From Thermoactinomyces daqus (lineage in GTDB: Bacteria; Bacillota; Bacilli; Thermoactinomycetales; Thermoactinomycetaceae), in assembly GCF_000763315.1 (NCBI RefSeq), contig NZ_JPST01000018.1:1-42998 (forward strand): DNA of 42,998 nucleotides. Direction: 5' to 3'. The first letter of the stretch is position 1. The number at the start of each line of letters is the position of its first letter. The translations under genes were made by a program, and so were the position numbers. Below the pieces are notes generated by a model. It was given only the letters and a program-made list of their open reading frames with translations, ran no database searches and had not been told where the DNA came from. Shown here piece after piece: positions 30,299 through 39,390 of the stretch.

Positions 30299-30496
30299 TT
30301 GGCGAAAACTGAAAAGACCAGACGCATCCGTTGTGTGGGACCGGTTGAACCAGCAAGTGGAGTGGTCCTTTTACGAATGGGTACACTCGATATCGTTCCG
30401 GGACAGGTCTTAACGGTAGGAAAAGAAGTGTCGGAAGACGAGGCGAGACTTCGTCAATCCATCCCGACATGGATCTTTAAAGAGGTGAGTGAATGA
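30299..30496 (+). CDS. Small tail-region protein
   Basis: A 65-residue product with a TTG start behind GAGGGGA. It contains RRIRCVGPVEPASGVVLLRM and QVLTVGKEVSEDEARLRQSI. A short strand-rich protein before the tube gene; function unknown. Overlaps the next gene (ATGATG). Confidence 0.55.
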   Translation: MAKTEKTRRIRCVGPVEPASGVVLLRMGTLDIVPGQVLTVGKEVSEDEARLRQSIPTWIFKEVSE

Positions 30497-31302
30497 TGGC
30501 GGATATCTATAAAGTCGATTCTTCCAAAATCGTCGGCGGGCCTGGGCGACTGGTCGTCAAACCCTATGATGGGCTGTTTCCGCAAAAGATCAGTGAGGTC
30601 ATGGATTTGTTCCCTCCCTACGATTTGAAACCGGGTTGGCGAGACTTGGGGGCGACCACGGAAGGAATCAAGACTTCACGCAGTTTTGATACCGATGATT
30701 TTGAAGTGGATCAGCGCGGCCCCATTGATACCACCATTTCCAAATGGGAGCATACGCTGGAAACGAATTTGGCGGAGAATTCCTTGGAAAATCGTCAATT
30801 GGCGTTGATCGGAGGAACGATTATCGATTCGCCCCCAACGCTTGGAACTGCGGTTCCGTTATCCAATGCGGTGACCAAGGGAGCAACGATTTTAACCCTC
30901 TCTTCTGCGAGCACCGATTTTAAGGAGGGAGGTTGGTTAAAAATTGGTTCGGAAACCCTGCCTATTTCCAAAGTTGCTGAAACCTCTCTCTATCTCAAGG
31001 AACCGGTTGGAACGGATTACCCGGCGAATACGGATGTGAGTCCAGTAAATGAACTGGGGACAAGACGAATTGGTTATGGAACGGTTTCGGATGTTCCCTT
31101 TATGACCTATGCCCTCATTAGCCAAAAGAAAGACGGGACTCTTTACATGTGTGTCATTTGCAAAGCAAAAGTGTCCGGAGATGAGAAGGAGCAGACCTAC
31201 AGTAAAGACAAGCGGGTTTTGCCCCTGAAGTTACAGGCCTTTCCGGAAGACAGCCTGTCCCAGGATGAAAACGTTTATTACGAAATTGAACAAGTCCGAT
31301 GA
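30493..31302 (+). CDS. Major tail tube protein
   Basis: A 269-residue protein with the tube-protein pattern GPGRLVVKPYDGLFPQKI, WRDLGATTEGIKTSRSFDTD and FEVDQRGPIDTTISKWEHTL, then VSDVPFMTYALISQKKDGTL and a strand-rich end. Position before the chaperone pair supports it. An insert near 120-185 (LSNAVTKGATILTLSSAST) looks like an added surface domain, which may explain the length above the usual 170-200. Confidence 0.85.
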   Translation: MMADIYKVDSSKIVGGPGRLVVKPYDGLFPQKISEVMDLFPPYDLKPGWRDLGATTEGIKTSRSFDTDDFEVDQRGPIDTTISKWEHTLETNLAENSLENRQLALIGGTIIDSPPTLGTAVPLSNAVTKGATILTLSSASTDFKEGGWLKIGSETLPISKVAETSLYLKEPVGTDYPANTDVSPVNELGTRRIGYGTVSDVPFMTYALISQKKDGTLYMCVICKAKVSGDEKEQTYSKDKRVLPLKLQAFPEDSLSQDENVYYEIEQVR

Positions 31303-31315
31303 AAGGATGAGGTGA

Positions 31316-31813
31316 ATGGAACAAGCGTTGAGATCCCTCGATATTGAAAATGTGATTGGACAGGTAACGCTGAGTAATGGAACCAAACTGGACGTACCCA
31401 AGTTATCTTTGCAGAAGCTCATTCGGATCGTAAAGTTTCTTGGCGTGGATGGAGTACGGATTTATGATCAGATGCGTGAGGTATTGTTGGATGATAAGCA
31501 ATCGGATCTGGAGAAAATCGCTTTGGTATTGGAGCAATTGAAGGAAGAGCAACTCGTCCGTATTCTCTCTATTCTGCTTGATGTGGATGACCAAACTGCC
31601 CTTCAATTGGATTTGAATGAGATGCTTGAAGTCTTACTGGTCTATGCAGAGAAGACCAATCTATCCCAAACTTTTACTCAAGTCCAGAAGTTGATGAAGA
31701 AAATGACGGGCAAAAATATTCCTGATCTTCAGACGCTTCTGGGCTTTTTGTTTCCGCCGGTAGAAGAGAACGAGACCACACAAGCTGGTCCGAAATCACA
31801 GAGCAATGGATAG
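31316..31813 (+). CDS. Tail assembly chaperone G
   Basis: A 165-residue helical protein (KLSLQKLIRIVKFLGVDGVR, LEKIALVLEQLKEEQLVRIL) located between the tube and tape measure genes, the standard place for the G chaperone. The following frame is open from 31726 and continues after a -1 shift to give a G-T fusion. Confidence 0.8.
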   Translation: MEQALRSLDIENVIGQVTLSNGTKLDVPKLSLQKLIRIVKFLGVDGVRIYDQMREVLLDDKQSDLEKIALVLEQLKEEQLVRILSILLDVDDQTALQLDLNEMLEVLLVYAEKTNLSQTFTQVQKLMKKMTGKNIPDLQTLLGFLFPPVEENETTQAGPKSQSNG

Positions 31814-32100
31814 AGCAGATCGGCTTTGTGGCTTCCCACTTCGGCTATACCGAGGAATATGTTCTCTCACATACACCGGAATGGTTGATGAGAAAAAGCA
31901 GGCAGGCGGCCCAAGAGAAGATCGATGCCCATCACATGCGGATTGTGGAAGGTTTCAAAGGGTTGGCTCTCTTCATCGATATGGCCTTTAATCAAGGACG
32001 GAAAGTAGAGCAGATTTTGCCACCATTCCAAAAGAAAGAAATGAATTCCGGCCCGTCTGACAGCCCATTTATGGAGACGATCTGGTGGAAGTCGGAGTAA
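31316..32100 (+). CDS. Tail assembly chaperone G-T fusion by -1 frameshift
   Basis: In the -1 frame there is no stop from 31726 to the TAA at 32098-32100. The upstream part, SWSEITEQWIEQIGFVASHF, runs straight into GYTEEYVLSHTPEWLMRKSR, so there is no need for the GTG at 31828 as start. The most likely slip zone is GGGCTTTTTG at 31741-31750. A minor -1 frameshift product is conserved in lambda-like tails and holds the tape measure during tail assembly. The site itself is not a perfect XXXYYYZ heptamer. Confidence 0.65.
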
Positions 32101-32115
32101 GGGGAGGTGAAATCC

Positions 32116-34934
32116 ATGACCACAGTAGGCAGATCAAACATCGAGATCACTGCGACCGACCGGCAGGCCCGTCGAACAATCAGCAGCTTTTTTCGGGATT
32201 TGGAACACACCGGTCAGCGAATCGGACAGACCATGCGAAGGGCGAATCCTTTTGAAGCCCTCGAGCAAGGAGCCGATCAATCGACCCAGTTCCTTGAGCG
32301 GTACAAGGCCCGGTTTTTATCGGCGATCGATCAGATGAATGCGAAGGCGACGCAGTCCAAAAAGATGATGGACATTTTGCCGGAGACCAGTAGCATTCAG
32401 CGAATCGATCGCTTTTTTCTTGGGATCGGGGATCGGCTGGAGCAGATGGCCAAACGGGGAACGGCGGCGAACTTAGCGATTACGATGTTAGGGAGAAACG
32501 CCAGTTTAAAGGAAATTCTCGACCGGATCAAGCTAATCAACCAAGGCTTAGCAAGGATGCAAGCATTAGCAACAACATCCGCCATCGTTTTGAGCCTGTT
32601 TACCGTGGGCATGGTGAAGCTTTCCAATACCGTCGATGGCCGACTTGTACCGTTAGCGCAGGTGTTCAAACGGGTATGGCTTTCGGCCTTGAAGCCGTTC
32701 GCTCAAATTTGGACTGACTTTGCTCTGAAAGTGATTCAAGCGGGAACGGCCATCGGGCGGTTTATTGAACGGTTGAACCAGATCAACCCGGCTATTACCA
32801 AGATGATCGGGATGTTCCTCTATCTCTTTACCGCGATTACCCTTTTCCTTTCGCCAATGGCGATCGGGATTGGACGGGCGCTTGGCATGCGGGCGGCATT
32901 TACCGTTTTGTTCAACTCATTTAAACCGCTAATCCTTGGTTTCTTACGGGTTGCAGGGATGGCTTCCCTAATTTCAGCTGCCTTGGTGGTATTGGGTGGG
33001 ATTCTCATTCGCCTCTGGCAAAACTCGGTGGTCTTTCGCAATACGGTCATCAATGGCTGGAATGCTATTAAAAATGCGGTGATGAGCGCGGTTCAACCTC
33101 TGATCCCCAGTCTCCAGCGCTTGTGGAGTGCTTTTGTTCAATTGCTGAACGCGTTCACGGGTGGAGGAACCACGATAGGGGACTTTTGGAAAAGTCTTGG
33201 AGATTGGATTGGTCGGGTGATTCATGCCATCGTTCAAGTTGGGGTTCCGCTCCTTCAGGGGGCTTTAAAAATCATCTCAATCGTTTTGGGTGGCATCATC
33301 GATGGGCTGATCAAAGGATTTCAGGCATTGCAACCGGTTATTGAACAAACGGTTCGTTATCTGCAGGGGTTCTTTTCGGGATTACGGGCGAACAAGGCTA
33401 CCCCCATGATTCAGGATCGTCTTTCCTGGCCTTTTTAAAACCGATCATGAAGCAAGTATCGCAGATTATCGGGCAGGTTTTTCAACTGATCGACCAGATC
33501 ATCAAAGTGTCCGTTACGGTTTGGGGAACCGAAATCAAAATCGCTTGGACTGCAATTGAAACGATCTTCTCCAATCCGACGGTTATTTCGGTGATCCAGC
33601 AGGTCTGGACATATATCAAGACTGTCATTTCTAATGCACTGAGTATCATTTTAAATGTGCTACAGCTGTTCTCCAATTTGCTTGCCGGGAACTGGGCGGC
33701 GGCATGGCAGAATCTGCAAAACATTGTAGGTCGTTTCGTGACCATCCTTGCTTCCAGTATCTCGACCAGCTTTCAGATTCTCTTGACCATCTTCACTTCG
33801 ATCTGGGGGGCAATTTCTTCTCTTTTGACGAGCCTATGGAACGGGATTCTTAGTATCGCCTCCTCGATCTGGGGAGACATCGTCTCATTCTTTGCGGGAA
33901 TCTGGAACGGGATCGTCTCAACGGCCACCTCCATTTGGACTGGCTTCGTTGCCTTTTTGACAGGGCTGTGGAATGGGTTGGTTGGGATCGCCACGGCGGT
34001 CTGGAATGCGATTACTGCAGCCATTGTGAACGCCTTTACATGGATGTACAATCACAACTACTATTTCCAGGCGCTGGTCGATACGATTGTGGCGGCATGG
34101 AATTCCGCAAAACAATGGACGATCAACACGTGGAATGCCATCACTTCTTTTTTAACAAGTGTATGGAATCAGTTGCGATCCATCGCCTCTTTCACCTGGA
34201 ATGGGATGAAATCGATTGCTGCCAGCGCTTGGAATGGCGTGAAGTCGGTGATCATGGCCGTTTGGAATTCCGTGAAACCCTGGCTGGTGAGCATCTGGAA
34301 TAGTCTCCGATCGGTTGCAACTTCCGTCTGGAATGGCATCAAGAGTGTGATTTCTAGCGTGGTCAGCGGCATCAAGTCCGTGGTTACTTCGGCTTGGAAC
34401 AGTATCAAATCGGCCACCTCTTCCGCTTTCAACTCCGTGAAATCAACGGTGACAAGCATCTGGAACTCGATTAAATCGACGTTGTCCGGACTGGCGAATC
34501 AGGCTGCCGCTTGGGGACGGAATTTGCTTAATAACTTTATTAGCGGAATCAAAAGCCGGTTCTCCGCATTGGTTAGGGTCGTGAAAGATGCGGCAGCGAC
34601 CGTGGCTGCTTACCTTGGATTTCACAGTCCCGCCAAAAAAGGCCCCGGAGCCGATGCAGACAAATGGTTTGTAAACTTAATGGAGATGCTGGAAGATTCC
34701 ATCCGCATCCGGGTTCCACATTTGCGTGCGGCCGTCTTCGATGCCGCACAGCAGTTGAACATCATTAATGGGTTGAATCTCGGGGGAACCCTGCAAAGAG
34801 CGGGAATCGTTTCCGCTTCCACCAGCGAATCGGTGCAACAAGTGCACAATGAAGTCCATATCTACGCGCAAGAGGCTCCCTTAACCGAAGAGCGGTTAAC
34901 CCGCTATCTCCGCCGAATGGATTGGTTGCGGTAG
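32116..34934 (+). pseudogene. Tape measure protein gene, split by a frameshift
   Basis: The first frame (ATG at 32116 behind GGGGAGGTGA) runs to a stop at 33436-33438. The second, from 33447 in open frame and traceable upstream to about 33380, ends at 34934. Joining them near 33385 (CGGGC, one missing G) gives SGLRGEQGYPHDSGSSFLAF, then LKPIMKQVSQIIGQVF, a seamless protein of about 940 residues. The N-terminus is coiled coil, the middle has strongly hydrophobic helices, and residues from about 560 contain repeats with Trp-Asn at 11-12 residue steps (SIWNGI, SVWNGIKS). The end has FHSPAKKGPG and is typical. A real one-base deletion would abolish tail formation; an assembly error is possible. 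Confidence 0.8.
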
Positions 34935-34945
34935 GAGGTGAAATC

Positions 34946-35824
34946 ATGGCAAGAGAAAGGATAACCTGGGTGGATCAAAGTGGAGTCGAAACGGTTCTTT
35001 CTTACCAACCGGGTGTGGAAAATACGATCCTCCTGTTATATGACCGGGAAGGCTTTGAAATGCCTTCTTTTTCTTTTGCAGAAGAAAAAATCCCGCTTCA
35101 ATCTGGTTCCGTTCTGCAAGATATTCAAGTGGAACCGCGGGAAGTGGATATGGCTGTCATGTTCCGTGGAAACAATTCAGCCGATTTGCAGAGGAACGTT
35201 CGCTGGTTTAAGAAATTGTTTAATCCTCTCCGCGGAGACGGAAAACTGCGGGTATTGACAGCTGATGGTGTGGAAAGAGAATTGGTTTGCCGGTACAAAA
35301 GTGGGATGGAGGGACGGGAAAAGACCGGAGAATCAGGAGACCGGTATAAAAAAATGGTGCTGACATTTCGGGCCTTTGATCCGTTTTTTTATTCCACGCA
35401 AGTTTTTACCAATACGTATGAGTTAAATACCAATCCCCCGAAGTGGTTTCCTCTCTTCCCCCTACGGTTAGGTGGAGATGCCATCAGCACAGAGATTCAG
35501 TTGGACAATCAAGGAGATATTGAAACCTTTCCGGTTTGGACCATCTACGGGCCAGGCCAAAATCCCGTTCTTCTGAATCTCACAACTGGTTATTACCTGA
35601 TGTTTGAGAATCTGTCCTTAGATGTGAATGAATTTGTGACCATCGATACCCAAAAGCGCATCATTGAAAAGGATGACGGAACCAATCTTTATCCGGAACT
35701 GAGCATTGGTTCGACCTTATGGAGATTAAATGCCGGGGTCAATATTGTCCATATGGAGATGGACGGAGCTTCTTCGGATTCAAAAATCGTCGTTTGGTAT
35801 CGGGAGCGATATTTGGGGGTATAG
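34946..35824 (+). CDS. Distal tail protein (Dit-like)
   Basis: A 292-residue protein, ATG at 34946 behind GGAGGTGAAATC. It shows the Dit pattern: an N-terminal strand region with PLQSGSVLQDIQVEPREVDM, then LQRNVRWFKKLFNPLRGDGK, a belt-domain feature, followed by a galectin-like second half (FPVWTIYGPGQNPVLLNLTT, DTQKRIIEKDDGTNLYPELS). It links the tail tube to the baseplate hub. Confidence 0.8.
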   Translation: MARERITWVDQSGVETVLSYQPGVENTILLLYDREGFEMPSFSFAEEKIPLQSGSVLQDIQVEPREVDMAVMFRGNNSADLQRNVRWFKKLFNPLRGDGKLRVLTADGVERELVCRYKSGMEGREKTGESGDRYKKMVLTFRAFDPFFYSTQVFTNTYELNTNPPKWFPLFPLRLGGDAISTEIQLDNQGDIETFPVWTIYGPGQNPVLLNLTTGYYLMFENLSLDVNEFVTIDTQKRIIEKDDGTNLYPELSIGSTLWRLNAGVNIVHMEMDGASSDSKIVVWYRERYLGV

Positions 35825-35825
35825 C

Positions 35826-36974
35826 ATGGCACTTTATGAAATTTGGGTGCGTGACCGGGAGCTTAATCTGGTTGGTTCGATCACGACCTTTCGGCAATTG
35901 GAATTGACCATGAAATTCAATGATGTGGGGAAATGGACATTGGATTTACCGCTTGATTCATCCGATGTGGGAATGCTGTTAGAAGTTCGGAAACAAGGGG
36001 GTGGAATTGGAGGGATTCTTGTCACCAGAGACGGGAATCCCATTTTTTCAGGCCCGATTCGAAATGTGGAAGTCAATAACGACCTCAGTTCAAATAGTGG
36101 ATATACCTTCTATGGCACGGATGACAATGGCTTGTTAGCGACACGTCTGGCGCTTCCTCCGCCTTATTATGCGATTGCCGGAACCGGATACGGATATGAC
36201 GTATTCACGGGTCCTGCCGAAAGTGCCCTCTATCATCTCGTTCAGCGGAACTGTGCGGAACTGGCTTCGGCCTATCGAAGGATTCCGGGGCTATATACGG
36301 ATATTGACATGAAGCAAGGGAAAACGGTGACGATTCGTTCGCGATTGGACCCCTTGATGGACAAATTGCAAGAAGCGGCTTTGGCGGACGGAAACCTTGG
36401 CTTTCGCGTGTTGCAGTTCCTGAACAACTTCATGATTTTTCAGGTCTACATCCCTCAAGATCGTGCGCAGGATCTTGTTTTTTCACGCAAGCGGGGGAAC
36501 TTGGGTTCCTATCGGTATTCCGTGGAGGCTCCGGCAGCCAATTATGTGATTGTCGGGGGAGGGAGAGAAGGGGAAGAGCGAACGTTTATGTATAGCGGGG
36601 ATGAACCGAGCCGGACTTTGTACGGGACGATTGAAATGTTTGTCGATCAACGCAGCACAACGGATAACAATGAACTTCTGCAAGCACTAAACAATGCACT
36701 GGTGGAAAACACGGAGAAGACCAGCCTGGAAATTTCCCCTCTCGATGTCCACCCCACCCATTATTTGGAGAACTATGATCTGGGGGATCGATGTACCGTC
36801 GAGGTGGAAGGGGAAATCATTCAGGATGTGATCCGGGTTATTACCATTACCTTGGGAAAAGACGGTGAAAAAATTGTTCCAACAGTGGGAACGCCGAATG
36901 TCGGAACCCAGTTCCGACTGTTTGACCAGTACCGGAATCTCGAAGCAAGAGTAGGAAATCTGGAAAGAAGGTGA
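35826..36974 (+). CDS. ReqiPepy6 Gp37-like tail protein
   Basis: A baseplate hub-type protein of 382 residues. It starts at the ATG at 35826 after GGGGGTATAGC; a longer frame would start inside the Dit gene. The N-terminus (YEIWVRDRELNLVGSITTFR, LELTMKFNDVGKWTLDLPLD) and the middle (GGILVTRDGNPIFSGPIRNV, YSVEAPAANYVIVGGGREGE, YGTIEMFVDQRSTTDNNELL) fit the siphovirus Gp37-like family. No peptidase motif is visible. Confidence 0.8.
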   Translation: MALYEIWVRDRELNLVGSITTFRQLELTMKFNDVGKWTLDLPLDSSDVGMLLEVRKQGGGIGGILVTRDGNPIFSGPIRNVEVNNDLSSNSGYTFYGTDDNGLLATRLALPPPYYAIAGTGYGYDVFTGPAESALYHLVQRNCAELASAYRRIPGLYTDIDMKQGKTVTIRSRLDPLMDKLQEAALADGNLGFRVLQFLNNFMIFQVYIPQDRAQDLVFSRKRGNLGSYRYSVEAPAANYVIVGGGREGEERTFMYSGDEPSRTLYGTIEMFVDQRSTTDNNELLQALNNALVENTEKTSLEISPLDVHPTHYLENYDLGDRCTVEVEGEIIQDVIRVITITLGKDGEKIVPTVGTPNVGTQFRLFDQYRNLEARVGNLERR

Positions 36975-36978
36975 GTCT

Positions 36979-37896
36979 ATGCCAGCCATCGTGAACTCCT
37001 TTCCCTGGGATGATACGCCAAGCTATGAAGCGGATTGGCGCGACATGATGGAGAATATGCGATCCACCGGGATTATTGTTCAGGGGTCGCTTATGGATGG
37101 GTCAACCGGGGATTGCGCGGTCTCTCCGGGAACGGGTTTGCAAGTAAAGGTTGCACCGGGAAAAGCATGGGTAAAAGGGCATATGTGGAAACATACCGCG
37201 GACTATATTTACTTGCCGATCAATGCAAATACATTGGGGGCTCCGAGAACCGATTTGATTGTACTTCGGGCTGACTTTACGAACAATTTCATGACGTATA
37301 CCGTCATCCAAGGACCGAATGCGGTTCCCATTAACAATTCCACAACCTGGGATCTTCCGCTTGCAGAAGTGACGGTGCAAAACAATGCCAGTAGCATTTC
37401 CGCGACGGATATTAAGGATCGGAGGGTGACGTCGAACCACGCGGGATTTCGTCCGATCTGTATTTTGCGGAACTCCACCAGTAAAAGTTTGGCGACCGGA
37501 ACCAATGCCACCCTCTCATGGGATACGGAAGAACTGAATCCAGTTGGAATGCATCTGGTTAGTGACCGGATCACGATTCGGGAAGACGGAGTTTATGAAG
37601 TGGGCTGTTCTACTGTATGGGAAACCGTGGCTAATTCGGATAACCTGAGGCGGATTATTCTTTTTCGGAACCGCGCGGGAACGGTCGATGCGATTGCGCA
37701 TGGTTCAAGTCGTGGAGCAGGGGTTGTCGGTGTGGATGTGGGGGTTTCTGCCCGACGGGTGATTGACTTGCAGAAGGACGACTATGTCTATGTGACTGCT
37801 TACAATGACAGTGGAGCGACGTTGAATATTAAGGCATCGGGGTTATATTCTCCGGTTTTCTGGTGTATGAAATTGGGGGAATCCAAGGGACTTTAA
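36979..37896 (+). CDS. Baseplate/tail fibre protein
   Basis: A 305-residue protein, probably receptor binding. The N-terminal half (DGSTGDCAVSPGTGLQVKVA, WVKGHMWKHTADYIYLPINA, TDLIVLRADFTNNFMTYTVI) is a common upper-baseplate module. The C-terminal part from about residue 160 (LATGTNATLSWDTEELNPVG, YVYVTAYNDSGATLNIKASG) is a C1q/TNF-like jelly roll. The gene is followed by a terminator. Confidence 0.75.
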   Translation: MPAIVNSFPWDDTPSYEADWRDMMENMRSTGIIVQGSLMDGSTGDCAVSPGTGLQVKVAPGKAWVKGHMWKHTADYIYLPINANTLGAPRTDLIVLRADFTNNFMTYTVIQGPNAVPINNSTTWDLPLAEVTVQNNASSISATDIKDRRVTSNHAGFRPICILRNSTSKSLATGTNATLSWDTEELNPVGMHLVSDRITIREDGVYEVGCSTVWETVANSDNLRRIILFRNRAGTVDAIAHGSSRGAGVVGVDVGVSARRVIDLQKDDYVYVTAYNDSGATLNIKASGLYSPVFWCMKLGESKGL

Positions 37897-37932
37897 CCGT
37901 TTTGCTGATTGAGGCAAAGCGGTTTTTTCTTT
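37896..37932 (+). terminator. Terminator after the fibre gene
   Basis: AACCGTTTTGC pairs with GCAAAGCGGTT (one G-T) and is followed by TTTTCTTTTT. The lysis genes start just behind, so partial read-through or a further promoter is expected. Confidence 0.75.
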
Positions 37933-37952
37933 TTCCGGAGGTGTGGAGCCAA

Positions 37953-38375
37953 ATGTTGACCACCGACGAATGGGGAGAATTTTTCCTCAAGTTTAGTGTT
38001 GGGGTATTGGGAGGAATCACGGCCCAATTTTTTGGGGGATGGTCCGCCGCGTTAAAAACACTGTTGCTTTTTATAGGCATCGATTATGTCACTGGTTTTC
38101 TTGCAGCCCGAAAAGAAGGTAGACTTTCCAGTACAACGGGTTTTTTTGGAATCATGACAAAGGTGATGATTTTTGCGATCGTCGCCGTAGCTCATCTTCT
38201 CGATACGTTACTTGGTGATGGACATCTACTTCGGGACGGGGCGGTGTTTTTTTATTTGACGAATGAGGCCTTATCCATTGTGGAGAACTCTGGACGAATG
38301 GGCTTGCCGATTCCGTCAGAACTGCAAAAAGGAATTGAAATCTTACGTGGTAAAGGAGAGGAGAAGAAAAAATGA
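37953..38375 (+). CDS. Holin, phi29-type/toxin-secretion family
   Basis: This 140-residue membrane protein forms the pore for endolysin release. The ATG at 37953 follows CCGGAGGTGTGG. Hydrophobic segments lie at about 12-30 (FLKFSVGVLGGITAQFFGGW), 34-52 (LKTLLLFIGIDYVTGFLAAR) and 67-85 (MTKVMIFAIVAVAHLLDTLL). The motif GIDYVTGFLAARKEGRLSS is the signature of this holin family. It overlaps the endolysin gene by four bases. Confidence 0.9.
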   Translation: MLTTDEWGEFFLKFSVGVLGGITAQFFGGWSAALKTLLLFIGIDYVTGFLAARKEGRLSSTTGFFGIMTKVMIFAIVAVAHLLDTLLGDGHLLRDGAVFFYLTNEALSIVENSGRMGLPIPSELQKGIEILRGKGEEKKK

Positions 38376-39097
38376 AGACCATTATAATCGATCCTGGGCA
38401 TGGAGGCCCAGATACAGGTGCGACCGGCTTTGGTTTGCGTGAGGCAGATATAGCGCTGCAATTGTCGGAGATGGTTGGACAACACTTTGGGAATTTTGAA
38501 GACGTAGCGGTCAGCTTCACACGGAACCGGAACACTTCGTCTTCTTATCCAGGACCGCCAGATGGACTATATAAACGAATTAAATACGCAAATGATAAAA
38601 ATGCCGATCTGTTCTTGTCTCTTCATTGCAATTCCGGGGGTGGTTCAGGGTTTGAGAGCTATATTGCCAAAGGATCTCCTGCCCGGACACAACGGATTCA
38701 AAAGGCAATTAATGAAAGCGTGTTGGGCTATCTCAAAGGCTATGGGATTGGTCCACACGGCAATGCGACCAAAAATGACACTCAAGGGGCCCATTCCCGG
38801 ATCGCCGTTTTGAGGGACACCAAGATGAGTGCGGTTTTGCTGGAATGTCTGTTTATTGATAACGCCAGGGAAAATAAGCTGTTGCGGGATCATCGGTTCT
38901 TGGATGGATTAGCTAGAGCTATTGTTAAGGGTGTAGCAACTGCTTTTGGATTGAAAGAGGACAAGCCGAAGCCAATGTACAGAGTAATTGTGGATGGTCA
39001 GGTTATTTTTGACACGGCTTATGAGGATAAAATTGTGGATGCTGTTACTAAGGCTATACAAAAGCAAGCTAGGGAAATTAACCTTACAAAGGCTTAA
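38372..39097 (+). CDS. N-acetylmuramoyl-L-alanine amidase (endolysin)
   Basis: The zinc amidase cuts the bond between the glycan and stem peptide. In 241 residues it has the Amidase_3 motifs: TIIIDPGHGGPDTGA (His), READIALQ (Glu), LFLSLHCNSGGG (His) and AVLLECLFIDNARE (Glu). The C-terminal 40 residues after a Pro/Lys hinge (MYRVIVDGQVIFDTAYEDKI) look like a short SPOR-like wall-binding part. Its ATG overlaps the holin stop. Confidence 0.92.
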   Translation: MKTIIIDPGHGGPDTGATGFGLREADIALQLSEMVGQHFGNFEDVAVSFTRNRNTSSSYPGPPDGLYKRIKYANDKNADLFLSLHCNSGGGSGFESYIAKGSPARTQRIQKAINESVLGYLKGYGIGPHGNATKNDTQGAHSRIAVLRDTKMSAVLLECLFIDNARENKLLRDHRFLDGLARAIVKGVATAFGLKEDKPKPMYRVIVDGQVIFDTAYEDKIVDAVTKAIQKQAREINLTKA

Positions 39098-39336
39098 TGA
39101 TTGAGATTGCAAAAAAGCAACTAAAACAGGGGAGGCATTTATCCCCTGTTTTTTACCTGGTCGTTTTGAGAGGATTCAACTGGAGGGCGATTGTTGAAGG
39201 CGTAGCGACTGCGTTAGATGTAATCGGGACATGTCTTGAAATGAGAAAAATGTTTATAATTGGTGTCGCGTGGTGTATAATTAAAATGATTAATATTTGG
39301 GAATATTTTTTACTACTACTCAATAAAAAGCCCTAG
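39097..39336 (+). CDS. Possible small membrane protein after the lysin
   Basis: The frame's first ATG overlaps the amidase stop, but a strong terminator (39124-39154) lies inside its 5' part, so a downstream start is more likely. The part FNWRAIVEGVATALDVIGTC and MFIIGVAWCIIKMINIWEYF is hydrophobic and reads as protein. It could be a small membrane protein of the lysis region. No good binding site for an internal start is seen. Confidence 0.3.
   Translation: MIEIAKKQLKQGRHLSPVFYLVVLRGFNWRAIVEGVATALDVIGTCLEMRKMFIIGVAWCIIKMINIWEYFLLLLNKKP
39125..39154 (+). terminator. Terminator of the lysis operon
   Basis: AAACAGGGGA pairs with TCCCCTGTTT and continues into a T run. This is the end of the late transcript. 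Confidence 0.8.
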
Positions 39337-39362
39337 TATACTTATTTGAGTATACTAGGGCA
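39330..39362 (-). terminator. Terminator of the HTH-TPR gene
   Basis: GCCCTAGTATAC and GTATACTAGGGC form a perfect 12-bp stem. On the minus strand it is followed by TTTTTATTG and lies about 30 bases after the stop of the TPR regulator. Confidence 0.8.
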
Positions 39363-39390
39363 AAATTTAGCCGCGAATAACGAAACCATC

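Noticed and set aside
31828-32100. Independent T gene starting at GTG 31828
   Set aside because: The frame is open further upstream and the protein sequence continues there; a frameshift fusion explains it better.
33123-33344. 73-codon alternative frame in the tape measure gene
   Set aside because: Shadow frame of a clear coding region.
39097-39336. A normal gene starting at 39097
   Set aside because: Its first 20 codons cross the lysis operon terminator; only the distal part is a credible small protein.
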